Positions 63,686 through 64,000 of a DNA stretch of 64,000 bases are shown here, piece by piece. The position numbers and the translations under genes were made by a program. The notes beneath the pieces are model-generated. The model was not told the DNA's origin. It searched no databases and saw only the letters and a program-made list of their open reading frames with translations. The stretch comes from SHVO01 sp041905795 (GTDB lineage Bacteria > Pseudomonadota > Alphaproteobacteria > Rhodospirillales > Rhodospirillaceae). The stretch spans positions 54,415 to 118,414 of the forward strand of contig JAYRKL010000013.1 of the NCBI GenBank assembly GCA_041905795.1, read 5' to 3'. Numbering within the stretch: the first letter of the stretch is position 1; each line of letters opens with the position of its first letter.

Positions 63686-64000
63686 CTACTTTTTGATCAA
63701 AGTCAGGCCGCCCATGTACGGCTGCAGCACATCCGGCACCGCCACCGAGCCGTCGGCCTGCTGGTAGTTCTCCAGCACGGCGACCAATGTCCGCCCGACC
63801 GCGAGACCTGAACCGTTGAGCGTATGCACAAAGCGCGTGCCCTTGGTCTCGCCCGGCGGACGGCAGCGGGCGTTCATGCGCCGCGCCTGGAACTCGCCGG
63901 TGTTGGAGCAGCTGGAAATCTCGCGGTAGGTGTTCTGCCCCGGCAGCCAGACCTCGATGTCATAGGTCTTCTGGGCGCCGAAGCCGATGTCGCCGGCGCA
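63686..64000 (-). CDS. serS: Seryl-tRNA synthetase, C-terminal part
   Basis: The last 104 residues of a class II seryl-tRNA synthetase; the rest lies beyond the right edge. The motif 2/motif 3 area is visible: DIEVWLPGQNTYREISSCSN, then FQARRMNARCR, and the class II motif 3 arginine region LNGSGLAVGRTLVAVLENYQ. The C-terminal PDVLQPYMGG is typical. It is the first gene of the serS-surE-pcm block. Confidence 0.97.
   Translation of the reverse strand, partial: CAGDIGFGAQKTYDIEVWLPGQNTYREISSCSNTGEFQARRMNARCRPPGETKGTRFVHTLNGSGLAVGRTLVAVLENYQQADGSVAVPDVLQPYMGGLTLIKK

Overview
The window reads as chromosomal DNA of a high-GC alphaproteobacterium. Supporting signs are the block serS-surE-pcm-LysM/LytM lipoprotein-yajC-secD-secF-Mth938, the order gyrA-coaD-cyclophilin, DUF4170 and DUF1272 proteins, a CheY-like regulator with a GPDRR tail, a FixL/FixJ-style two-component pair, and dispersed GTCAT...ATGAC intergenic palindromes. 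The exact genus cannot be fixed by eye; a Rhizomicrobium/Micropepsis-like or rhizobial relative is plausible.

Layout. 1-6383: an edge-truncated receiver protein, an unknown protein, an alpha/beta hydrolase coupled to an autotransporter, and an Lrp/AsnC regulator. 6384-11265: a divergent promoter region and a compact phenylalanine/tyrosine degradation operon (hppD-hmgA-fahA-maiA-phhA). 11312-16190: an orphan DUF2282 (bufferin precursor-like) protein, a polysaccharide flippase, and a convergent pair formed by a CDP-alcohol phosphatidyltransferase and a fused inositol-3-phosphate synthase/nucleotidyltransferase, which together suggest an inositol-lipid or inositol-phosphodiester pathway. 16488-21440: aldehyde dehydrogenase, Tat-exported phospholipase C, flagellin and tRNA-Lys. 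21506-27780: TPR surface-carbohydrate protein, cyclophilin, coaD and gyrA. 28397-35078: nitronate monooxygenase, an OGT-like glycosyltransferase with a GIY-YIG partner, and ssb divergent from uvrA with a probable SOS box. 35193-35208: an exact parS consensus palindrome inside a larger perfect dyad. 35248-37797: GFA protein, DUF1272 protein, an AT-rich island carrying a likely PD-(D/E)XK nuclease, and a GNAT enzyme. 37900-44873: TPR glycosyltransferase, a second glycosyltransferase, a RffA-type sugar aminotransferase and a MASE1 kinase/FixJ-type regulator pair. 44935-54977: secreted and membrane proteins, a diguanylate cyclase, MAPEG and GST proteins, a 14-TM efflux pump, a double-DUF4170/SRPBCC fusion, trmFO and a second nitronate monooxygenase. 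55209-64000: homologues of two complex I assembly factors, an isolated urate-oxidase-type membrane domain, a LysE exporter, the SecDF-YajC block, a degenerate LytM lipoprotein, pcm, surE and the 3' part of serS.

Most of the window is ordinary core genome. The points most worth following are the inositol synthase-nucleotidyltransferase fusion with its CDP-alcohol transferase neighbour, the parS site, the orphan bufferin-like precursor, and the AT-rich nuclease island. Statements about GC content are by eye; no searches or computations were run.
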